A DNA stretch of 64,000 nucleotides, from assembly GCA_001662425.1 (NCBI GenBank), contig BDDC01000077.1:47363-111362 (forward strand), given 5' to 3'. This stretch comes from Chlamydomonas sphaeroides. Taxonomy: Eukaryota > Chlorophyta > Chlorophyceae > Chlamydomonadales > Chlamydomonadaceae. The stretch's first letter is position 1. Each line of letters starts with the position of its first letter. Of this stretch, positions 12,901-23,300 are shown piece by piece. Position numbers and translations under genes: made by a program. The notes under the pieces were generated by a model, which did not search any database, was not told the DNA's origin, and saw only the letters and a list, made by a program, of their open reading frames with translations.

Positions 12901-15900
12901 TCCAGCAGCAGCGCGTCGTCCGGGTTGCGCAGCGCCTTGCGCTTGAGGCAGGCGTACCAGGGCGGCTGCGGGGAGGGGAGGCGAGGGCAGGGCAGCGGCA
13001 GGTTGGATGGGGGTGGGAGCGGGAATTGGGTGCTGGGCGCGTGGCACCATGCCACGGCACGGCGTCGCTAGCACGAAGCAGCTCTTGCCTGGATGGCGTT
13101 GAGCTTCTTGAAGTTCATGCCGTTCTGGTCCACCGCGCCGAGCTCCTGTCAGGGATGCGACCGAGGTGGAGGTGGAGGGGTAAGAGATAGGGACACAGGA
13201 GATCACGGTGTTGGACAAGATGAAGCAGGCCTCCGCGCTGCCGCACGGGTGCCTGCGGGGCCCGGCCGCCCCGCTGCCGCGCGGGCTCGGCCCACCTCCA
13301 TGCGCTCCTTGATGTCGGCAAAGGTGGCCTCGTCGATCATTATCTGCCCGCCGTTGGCCGAATCCGACACCACTGCAGGGAGGCGACGCCCGCGGTCAGC
13401 ATTGGGGGCGCAGCGCGAGCGCCGCCGCAGCGGCAGAGCGCCCCTGGCCCCTCCTGCACTTCCACCGCGACCTTGCCCCTGCCTCCTTGCCCTGCTGCCC
13501 TCCTCCTTCCGTCCCCTTCCCCCTAGCCGTACGCGGGTCGGCCTGCGCATGCGGCGCAGGACCTGCTGGAGCCACACACCCCTTGGCCTCACTCTTGGCC
13601 AGGTCGATGACCGCCGAGCCCTTGGCCATGCTGCCGGGCGGCAGCAGCCCGGTGGCGATGCCCATGCGCACTCGCAGGCCGTTGAAGAGAAGCCCCTTGC
13701 TGCCGCCGCCGCCGCCCTGGCCGCTGCCGCCGCCACCCAGCGCCGCCATCAGGCCGCCGCCGGCGCTGCCGCCGCCGGGCGTGCCCACGGTGCTCAGCTC
13801 GCGGCCCGGCAGCGCCGCCAGCACCGAGCTCTGACGAGGGCGGAGCGGAACAGGGGACACGGGACAGGGGGCACGGACATGGGCGGGGACGACATGGAGG
13901 GCTTTCGGGTGTTACTCGGGCTCGCGCGGTGCGGCGCAACGACGCAGGCGGGGGAGCATGGCAGGAGGCTAGCATGCGGTGGCAGGCACATGGGTGCTCG
14001 ACGTGCAGGCCAAGGTGCGGCCGTGGGGCCGTGGGGTTGCTGCGTGCGCTCCCCACCTGCCGGGAGTCGGGCCGGCCTCCGTCCATGGAGGGCAGTCCCG
14101 TGCGCAGGTTGGAGGCGGTGCCCATGGACACGGACACGGAGCGCTCCTGATCGGTACCCTGGTGGCGGGCGAGAGGGCCCGAGGGCGAGAGGACAGGGGG
14201 CGCAGCGAAAAGGTGAGCAAACAACAACCGTCCATACTAACACGTGGGAGAGGCGTGCGGGAACCAGGGGGCGACCATGGGCGCCCCGCCCGGTTGGAGC
14301 CCAGCCGTGGCCCCGCCCGAGCTCTCACCTGGCCGGCGTTGCTGGCCCGCGGCCCGAACAGCGAGTGGGTCATTTGGGACAGCGCGCCGAAGATGCTGGG
14401 TCCTGCGGGGGAGCATGGCCGGGGCGAGGCGGGGTGCACGCGGCCGCAGGGTCACGGTGGGCCGGCCTGGAAGGCGCAGCGCGCCGCCGAGGGCGGGCAC
14501 GGGGCTGCTGGCAGCTGGCACAGACGCCGCCCACCACCCCTCGCGAGGTCCCAGGAGGCACACGCGGCTCACCCTGTGGCCTCCTGCGCATCTGGGCCTC
14601 CCGGGCCTCCTGTCCGAAGAGGCCTTCTGGCCAGACCTGGCGGTTGAGCGCCAGCTGGGTCTGCGGGGTGTGGGGCGCACGTCAGGCCACGAGCCCCTTG
14701 TGCCCCGCGCACAACCCCAAGCCCCAGGAGGGGGGCCACGCACTCTTTCCCCCCCGCCAGGCCACGACCCCTGCCTGGAGCCCGCGTCCCCACCAAGGCC
14801 GGGCGCCCAGCTGCTGCTGCCGCCACCTGTCCCCTGCCCCCTAGCTCCACACTCAAAGCTCCCCAGCTCCCTACCCAACACGCGGTTCCGTATCCCAGCC
14901 TGCGCCGCACCTGCAGGCAGAAGATGACGGCGTCCAGCGCCTCGTAGAAGACCAGGCTGTACGAGTCGCCCTCCTGCTCCACGGTGTAGCCAAAGTTGGA
15001 CCAGCGCGCCTTGCGGATGATGGCGTTGTGCAGATTGAGCGCGCGCGTCATAAGCTCGGGGCTCTGCTTCATCAGGTCTGGCGGGGGCGAGGAGGTGCAG
15101 CACAGGTTGTGGTGAGCGAGCGGGCCCAAGCGGCCTCGACCCAGTCAGCAGGGATAGACGGGCGTTGCAGCTCCTTTGCCGCATCGCTGGCGGAGATGGG
15201 AGGGGAGGGTTGACGGCACTGCGGGCGCGCCCGGCAGCGAACAATGAAGAGCGCATCGCATGGCAAAACAGACGCGCCCGGCAGCGAACAATGAAGAGCG
15301 CATCGCATGGCAAAACAGAAAGCACAGCGCCAGCCCGCCGACCCGCGATTGCACCCGGCAGATCCCCGTACACCGGCGATTCCCTGTGCCCCTGCGCCCC
15401 GTGCCACTTGAGCCCGCGCGCTGGCCACGCTCTCCGCCGCGCCCGTTGCCCGCATCGGCGCCTGCTCACCCGAGTAGCCCTCAATGTCGGTCACCACCAC
15501 CGACACCTGCCCGCCCAGCGGCTCGCCCTTGACGCGCTTGCGCAGGTTGTAGTAGTTCTGCAGGATGGCGGCGCGCTTGCCGCGGCGGTAGCAGGACAGG
15601 TAGGAGGCCCATGCCAGCAGCAGCATGCCGCCCAGCACAATGAGCACCACGGCCCATGGCTTGTCCTTGTACCTGACGCGAAACATGAACGGGGAGATGG
15701 GGATGGGCGTGGTGAGGCAAAGGGGGGCTTGGGGGCGCCGTGAAGCGGCGGTGCACGCCCTGAACGTTATGATATGACACAACTCGCATGATTTTGGTAT
15801 GGGCGTTCTCAGAATATTGCAGCCCAACGCGTGCGCTGCGCCGCGCCCCACGGAGTCCGCACCATGGCACCACGACGGCCTCGCATCTCATGTACTGGCC

Positions 15901-18900
15901 CATGGACGGCACCTTCTCGTCCGGAGTGTACCACACCGCCTTGAAGTTCTGCGGCGGCGGCGCGGGGCGGGCGCACGCACGGCAGTCGCCCACGCACCTC
16001 GCGGGCATCGGTGGGCCCGCGGCCAGCCCACCGGCCGCGGGGCCTGACGCACAGCGACTGCCGTGCCCGTCCTCAAGCTGAGGCAGTACCAGCCTCTCCG
16101 CCGCCTGCTCATCGTCCTGGTGCAGCAGCGGCCCCAGCAGCCCCCTGGCCCCTGTGCCCTCGCTCTGTTCCCTCGGGCTCACGCTGAGGCAATAGCAGCC
16201 GTGGTACAAATAGTACTCGGGGTCCAGGCTCCAGTACAGCCGGTTATTGGGGTTGGACGGCACCTGCGCGCCGGACAGCGTCGACGGCTTGCCCTGCGCG
16301 GGATGGTAAGTTGGTTTTGCGGCAACGTGGGAATACGTAATGGGCTGCTGGGGCTGGCTGGGAGTGCTAGCGTAGCCGTGCGTTGCGCGGCGCACGCCGC
16401 CACTGCTGAGATGCCAACCTCTGCTGCAGGCGCGCAACGATTGCAGGCCCCCAAATGTTGCGAGCGCCTAGGGGGGCTTCCGGGCCCCGCCCGCGCCACT
16501 GCCGGCATGTCCCGCCGCCCCTCACCTCCAGGCTGGTGACGTTGCCGGTGCGCGGCTGCGGCCGGAGCTCCGTTTCCACGAACTCGAGCACGGGGCACCT
16601 GCGGGACAGGACGGCGGGCGGGGGTGTTGGCGGGCCGGGCAGGCAGGGCCACATGGCGGCAGCGAGCGAGCAGCGTCAGCATGCCGCAGTCGCTGCGGCG
16701 CTGCCAGGGGAGGGTCCTGGTGGATGGAGGGCGCGCAGAGGAAAGCAGCCCCCAGGTGGCTGAGGCCGGTGCTGGCGGTGCTCTGTGGATCGGCAACAGG
16801 CGCGCTCTCTGGCCCTGGGCGACGCCGCACCTCATGTAGCTGTGGTCGTTGCCGTTGGTGTCGATGACCGCGATGGCCACCTCGCTGGACTGGCGCAGGA
16901 AGGGCGGAAGCTTGTTGGCGGGGTTGGTGAAGCTCCTGAGGCAGCAGGAACGTTGGGAGGCGGGGTGGGACAGTGGGCGTCACACGGGCGCGGCAGGGCC
17001 ATGCGCGAGTCCCGTCCCGCTGCTCTTCCTGCCGCCCACCCGCCCGCCCCGAGCTCACGTGTAGCCCTGGTCCCACACAAAGCCCTCGCCGCAGCAGGAC
17101 AGGTAGTTCAGCGACAAGTCCACCTGGAGCGCGGGCAGCAGGGGCCGAGGCGAGCGGGAGGCGGGAGGCAGTTCGGCGCAGCTGCGTGGAGCGCGCCGCA
17201 GCAGCCTGGCGAGCCCGCGCCCTTAGCGGCTGCAAGGGCATTACCCGTCAAACCCCCAGCCTGAGCCACGCACGCACCACGGCGTTGCCTCGCGCCAGCT
17301 TGATCATGCTGTCGGGCAGCTTGCCGTGCAGGTAGTTGTCGGCCAGGGTCAGGTGCGCGAGGCCGTCGGGGCTCCTGCTCACGTCACCGGAGCGCCGGGC
17401 GCGGTGAAGGCAGGCAGGCGGGCGGGCGGGCGCTTAGGGCGGCGACCTCGGTGCAGCGGCGGGCTCAACGATGCCGCCAGCTTGCCGGCACGTTCAGGTC
17501 GTATGCCCAGCACGTACAGAACGTATGCTGCAGCGCCGAGTGGGCCGCTGCACGCGCCGACGCAAGCAGCCACTCCCGGCCCCGCGTGCGCCCCGCCTGC
17601 AGGTCTGCGTTGTGCGCCGCGCTCACCCAATGGTATGCGGCAGCGTGCCGCTGATGTTGTTGTCGTGCGCCAGGAAAGTGCTCAGCGTGCCCAGCGTGAA
17701 GATCTCGGCCGGCAGCGTGCCCACGATCTGGTTGCCCCAGACGCGCACCAGGGTCAGCAGGCTGCCATTGGCGGCCAGGTTGGGCATGCTGCCGGTGAGC
17801 CTGTGTGGGAAGAGGCGTGCCGGTGCACAGGGAGCAGTGAGCGTGCGTGCCGAGCCGCAGGCCTGGGCGCACAGGCTCAGCGCCGACCCAGCAGCTCTGG
17901 TTAGTGGCAGGCGGCGCCGGCGTGCTTCGTTACGGCGCGAGCGCCCCGGCTTTCTGCACCGTGCAGCGGTTGTGGTACAGCGGCTGTCAAAGCCATTGAG
18001 GCCGCACTGCTGCTGAGGATGAGGATGCTGCTGCTGTAGAGCGTGCTGGCGGGACCCGTGCCCGCTTTTGGCATCCCGCTCCCCGCTCGAGGCACAGCTC
18101 CCGGCTGGAGGCATAGCGGCGTTGCGAGACTCACTCGTTGTTGCTGACGTCCAAGACGGTCAATAGCCGCAGGTCCGAGTCTGGAAAGCTGAAGTTGCCG
18201 GCAAAGCGGTTGCCGCCCAGGCGCAGGATATGCAGCTGCACGTACGCCGACAGGTCGGGCAGCGGCCCCACAAACTCGTTGTTCTGCAGCATAAGGGACA
18301 ACGAAGGCAGGCGCGAGGGAGGGTGGAGGAGTGGGTCGGCCTTGGTCCAGCAGCACAGCAGCCCAGGGCGCTGCGGGTACGTATGGGGGTATAGCACGGC
18401 GCGCGGGCTCCCTGGGCCCAACCCACATGGGCCCACCCATGGGCGGCGCACCTGCACGTCCAGCGAGATGAGCGCCTCGCAGCTCGTCAGGTTCAGCACG
18501 CCGCCCAGGCGGTTGTTGCTCAGGATCAGGTCCCTGCAGGAACACGGCCGCAGCGGAGTGTCAGAGCGCCCCGGGTTGAGCACAGCGAAGGAGCGCTGAC
18601 GCTGTGGACCACACCAGCCAGGGCGGTTGCGCACAGAGGCCGACGGCCGGCGGCCGCGAGGCCGGCGGCCGCGCCAGCACGAGCTATCAGACGGAGCGCC
18701 GTGCTCGTGCAGGGAACGTCCTGGTCTAGCTGTAAGCGGTGAGGCCCGCAGCAGGGCAGCGAGCGGCATCAGGAATTGTTATGCCGTGCGGCTGGGCCCT
18801 GCCTGAGTCGCGACGCGCGGTCTCGGCCGCCGCACAGCCCCGGCGGCACAGGGCCTTCGATGTTGTTGGACGACATGTCCAGCTCCTCCAGGTCCGTGAG

Positions 18901-19880
18901 GTTGCCCAGCGTGACGGGCAGCGTGCCGGTCAGGTCTGCGCGGGGTGCGGGCGTTGGGTTGGCGGCGGCGCGTTGCATCGTTGCGTGGCCCCGGGCGCTA
19001 TGGGCTGTGAGCTCCGGTTCCGAAGTTGCGGCATGCCACTCACTGTTCATGCCCAGCGATATGATTCGCAGCTGGGAGGCGAGCTCTAGCCAGGGGGGCA
19101 CGATGCCAACCAGGTCTGCGGGAAGAGGTCGGGTGGCGCTACGAGGTTCAGGGGATAACATCGACCGGAGCAGTGTCGACGGAGACATGTGTTGAGGGGT
19201 CAGCCCAGCGGCAGTTGCCACGCTAGCTGTTGCCCAGCTTCTCACTCGGGTTGTTGTTGGGAGCGAAGACGGCGCGCAGCGAGCAAGCCAGCGCCGTGAC
19301 GACGGGCTGCGAGAAGATAGTCTCCAGCCGGCCCGTGAGGTTATTCCGTCCCAGCGAAAGACCCGTGACACGCCCCACGGTGCAGTTGCACTGCCCGCGG
19401 TTGCACTGCGTGACATCAATCAGGTCCTCGGCGCTGCACAGGCATGGCGGGACAGGGAGAAGGCGGTGAGGGCACCAACCCAAAGGAAGAGGTCCCCGGC
19501 CCAGCCCGAAGCGTCCCCCGCAGCTCCTGTGAGTGGCCCCAGCACGTGTCATGCACATGAAGCTGCATCGAGACTTAACACTAAGTCGGTGGCGCCGTGC
19601 CCCATCATCATGCCTCGCACCTCAAGCAGCACAGCACGCCCTCCCAGCAACAGTGCCCCGACTGTGTGATATACGTGTTCTCGTCCAACTTGTGGACGCA
19701 GGTAACATTGTCGTTCAACCAATTGGCTTTGCTGTGCCATCCAGGCCCGCCAGCAGAGTTATAGATTGACACAAGCGCCTGACGCTGGCTTTGCGGGTCG
19801 GTACAGTCCTGCGCAACTGTCGCGGCTGCCAAGAGGAGCACAGCTGCTGCAATGTGCAGCCGGCTCGGTCCTCTCCGCAT
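6964..19880 (-). CDS. LRR receptor-type class III nucleotidyl cyclase with two cyclase domains
   Basis: The start at 19880 gives a signal peptide (MRRGPSRLHIAAAVLLLAAA) and an LRR N-cap (LVSIYNSAGGPGW, then a Cys cluster). About ten plant-type LRRs follow in short exons from 19440 to 17060, for example LEELDMSSNNIEGPVP and LSTFLAHDNNISGTLP. A Cys-rich juxtamembrane region (about 16900-15870) leads to one helix (AVVLIVLGGMLLLAWASYL, about 15640). Cyclase domain 1 (about 15510-13100) has VVVTDIEGYS, FGYTVEQEGDSYSLVF and RVRMGIATG. Domain 2 (about 12600-10800) has TMVFAIVDNGKAF, CRMQDGDLKYMIAF, MKIGICEG and DYHGASINQAARYM. Low-complexity exons follow, then a cyclase-tail motif (GVFRFKGSPEDIPM, about 8020) and the stop at 6964. 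Expected role: plasma-membrane receptor making cAMP or cGMP inside the cell on ligand binding. The motifs resemble fungal CYR1 cyclases. The one-gene model rests on the absence of any stop or new start between ectodomain and cyclase; it could still be two genes. Confidence 0.78.
11481..11550. repeat. 10-bp tandem repeat in a cyclase intron
   Basis: Seven adjoining units of GCCCTCATGT, with a few single-base differences in the first unit and the last two. It lies between coding segments of cyclase domain 2 and appears intronic. Confidence 0.9.
15226..15319. repeat. 47-bp perfect tandem duplication in a cyclase intron
   Basis: Two identical 47-base copies (15226-15272 and 15273-15319), beginning CGCGCCCGGCAGCGAACAAT. 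They sit in the intron between the VTDIEGYS exon and the next exon of cyclase domain 1. Confidence 0.9.
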
Positions 19881-20317
19881 TCTTGAGCCAGCGTAACTTC
19901 GCTGGCGTCAGACAATCATGCTACAACGAGGTCTGGACAAGTCGCGTTGCGGCTTCAAGTGCAAGAGTGTCGTCGCAAGCATTCCTGACAAGAAAACATA
20001 AGCGTGTTGGGCTGAACTAGTGAAGCGGCACCGACATTTGAAGTGGGGCGTCCCATGCTTCTTCAAGTGTGACACGTACCGCACCGCACACCACCTCGAC
20101 TGGGTGTCGGCCACAGCCGTCCGCATCGCACCTCCAGTCCGATCGTGGCCTTCAGCTCACCACGAGGCATGGGAAGAGACCATGTCGCATCCGTCAAACC
20201 TTGCAACGTCCCGCTCTCCAGCGCGCCGCCGTAGCCTGCGGCAGTGCCCCCACATGCCCGAGCGTGCGGCGCCCAACGGCAGCTCGCTATGCAGAATGAA
20301 TACTCGCCCCGGCGCTC
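19881..20317. promoter_or_regulatory. 5' flank of receptor cyclase and 3' flank of LSD1-like gene
   Basis: A 437-base spacer between two minus-strand genes. It must contain the cyclase promoter and 5' UTR and the LSD1-like 3' UTR. No further coding exon is apparent. No clear TATA box was found. Confidence 0.4.
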
Positions 20318-23300
20318 TTACATCACCGCCACGCCCTCGGGTACGTACGCGCCCATACCCTGCGGAGCCGGCAGCTGCGCCCTTTGCTGCGCCTGCTGAG
20401 CCTGCTGCGCCGCCAGCGCCAGCGTCTCTACCAGCAACTCGAGCCGCTGGCAGGACTCGCTGTCCGCCGTGCCGCTGCCCAGCCCCGGGATGGTGACCCC
20501 AAACCTGTTGACCAACGCCAGCAGCCTCACGTCATCGCCACCCCGCATGCACCATAACGACTCGACCACCTCGCGAGGCACGGGGGCGTACACCTGCACG
20601 CGCCGCCGGTGGGCGCCCGGCCGCGCCGCCGCCGCAGACGATGACGTGGCGCCCGCGCCACGGCGCCCGCGGCTGGCGCCGACGCCGCCCAGGCCCGGCG
20701 CCGCCGCGCCGGGCGGCGAGGAGCCATCGGCGGCACCGTCGGCCTCGCCGTCGTCGCCGGCGGCGGGCGTGGTGTTGCCGTTGGCGGCGGCTGATGCGCC
20801 GGCGCGCGAGCGCGAGTTGCCTGCGGCCAAGGTGCAGACGCATCGGGTGCAAGGGGCACGTAGCCGGTGGCGCCGTGCTGCGGAAAGCCAACAGCTGCGC
20901 AGTGCCCTGATTACGCAAGGCTCTGTGACGTTCGCCGGTGCACGGGCACCCGCTCACCTGCTGTCGTGAAGTCGATCTGCACCAGCGCCCACTCCTCCAG
21001 CCGAGTAAACTGCCCAAGCGGCACCTGCGGGCCGCACATCGCCACTCAGCGCACCACACCGTCGCCGCGCCACCAGCAGCGGCGCATCAACGTCGAGCAA
21101 CCCACCGAAACCCTGCTGCTTTCGCCTAGCCGAGAACGCCGGGCCCCATCAGAACCTACAGGCTCGTGCCTCGCAACGTGCGCCCTTGCACCGCCCGCCG
21201 CGGAGCCCCAAACACGCCCGCATCCCTCGTGAACCTACCGGCGCCAGCATCGGAACCGGCGGCACCCAGAGCACCTTGAAGCAGCCGAACTCCAGGTCCG
21301 GCTCGCGGCCGCTGAACAGGCCGCGCAGCGCCGCCGCCAGCGAGCCCCGCCGCCGCACGTGCTGCAGCGCGGCGCTGGGCGGCGGCGCCAGGCTGGCGGC
21401 GGGCAGCGCGGCGCCGGTGCCGTACTCGCCCGCCGGCAGCGTGCCGTCGTCCTGGCCGGGCCGCAGGAGCGCAGGTGCAGGGCAGGCGGGTGCAGGGGCG
21501 GGTGAGCAGGGGCGGGTGGGGCCGGGTGCATGCCGTGGTGCAGAATGGAAGCAGGGCGGCCTGGGGCAGCACGTGCGCCGATGCGGCGCCTCACCCTGGG
21601 CGGCAGGCCCTGCCGCGCGCGGGCGAGGCTGTAGTGGATGCGGCCCGCCTCCCGCAGGCCGCTCATAAAGGCGCCGTGCATGGTGGCGGGGTACCTGACC
21701 ATGGGGGCCGGGCGGCGATGGCGTGAGCGCAACGCAGTGCGGCACGCGCCTGCAGCGCTGCCTGCCCGCCAGGGGCTGCGCACACCCCGCACCCCAGCTT
21801 CCCCGCCGCCACCACCCTCCCGCCAAACCCCTGCCGCAGCCGCACTTGTGGATGGTGGCCTCGCCCGCCCAGTACAGGCGGCCCGCCACGGGGGCCGCCA
21901 TGGCCTGGTACTCGGCGGCGCCGCGGCAGCTGACGGACATGGACGAGTAGGAGCCGCGCGAGTAGGGGTCGGCGCCCCAGCGAGTCACCATGGCCTGCAG
22001 CGGCGGCGGGCGGTGGGCGAGGGGCGGCAGACCAAGCTGGGCGGCGACACGTGGCAGCGGCGCGGTTGCGTGGCTTGGGTGCGGGCACATACCGGTATGG
22101 CCTCAGCCCGGGGCGAGGGAGCCTTGGGGCGGGCGAGGCAGCGCACCTGCAGTGGCTCCGGCACGACCGTGTCCGAGGGCTGCGGCTCAGCGCCCTCTTG
22201 CGGCGCGGCGCCGTCCTGCGCCGGCGGCTGGTGCGGCTTTTCGAAGATGCTGCGCAGCACCGACATGACCTCGGCCACCGCCTGCTCGTCCGTCATGGAC
22301 TCGATGGCAATGGCCGCCGTGCCCGCCACCAGCGCCGTCAGCACCGGCGCGCCGCTGGCGGCAGGTCAGGCGGACAGTCCGGGTCAGTCAGTGTGCGCGA
22401 GGGGCGCGGCGCGTGGCACCACCACCGCAAGCCCCCGACCCTCGCAGCCCAGCCCCAGCGAGCACCCACCCGCGAGCGGTGAGTGTGGCCCTACCCGGTG
22501 TGGTCGCCGCAGTAGAAGAGGTAGTAGGCCCCGCGGCGCTCCTTGTCGCGCATGACGCAGGCAAAGGTGTCCACGGAGGCGTCCCAGAACACGCGCGGGA
22601 ACAGCAGCGCCACCTGCGCCAGGGGGGGGTGCGTGCGGGGGCCGGGCGGCGGGCAGCGTTAGGAGGCGAGAGGGGCGGTGATTGTCCCTTGCAACCCTGC
22701 TAGCGTACAGGAGCCGGCTGGCCGAGCCGGCGGCTGCCGTCCTGGTGGGTCGACAGCGCGCCCCTCCCAAGGTACCGCACGCTAGTGGCCAGCCGTAGCC
22801 CCGCGCGTGCCTTGTTGAGGCGGCCGTAGCCCAGCCGCTTGATGGCCTCCTGCATGCGAGAGCGGGCAGGCGCGGGCGCAGCAGTGAGGTACGGACCGGC
22901 ACCACGGGGTTCGGGCAAACGTGCGACGCGTCTACCTTGAGTAGCCGGCACTGGCAGTGCCTACGCGGTGTTGGCCACGCAGGGTGCCGGACCGCCCCAC
23001 ATCACAGACCCCGGTCACAATCCCCCATTCCAACAACGCCCAGCCCGCCTCACCTGCTTGGCTGCGGGCAGCGGGGGGTCGAAGCGAACCGCCTCCGCCT
23101 GCGTCACGGGCGGCATTGAAGCGGGCGGCGAGCCTCATCGTGCGAACTAGCAGCGCTCAGGGCACGTCCACAGGCACCCGTCCGTCCGCTATCGGCCCCA
23201 GCCACTGCCCTTGCCCCGCGCATCCGCACCTTGAGCACGCCCAGCGGGATGGTCACGACGGCGGCCGTACCCTCGAACACCGCGCCGCCCTCGGTGACCA

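Noticed and set aside
13093..14844. 583-codon plus-strand open frame
   Set aside because: It is antisense to cyclase domain 1 and crosses several of its introns. It shows no recognisable motif.
6964..19880. Two separate genes, an LRR protein and a cyclase
   Set aside because: I see no stop after the LRR and stalk exons and no start, signal peptide or promoter-like break before the membrane helix. It is kept as one gene, with the caveat stated.
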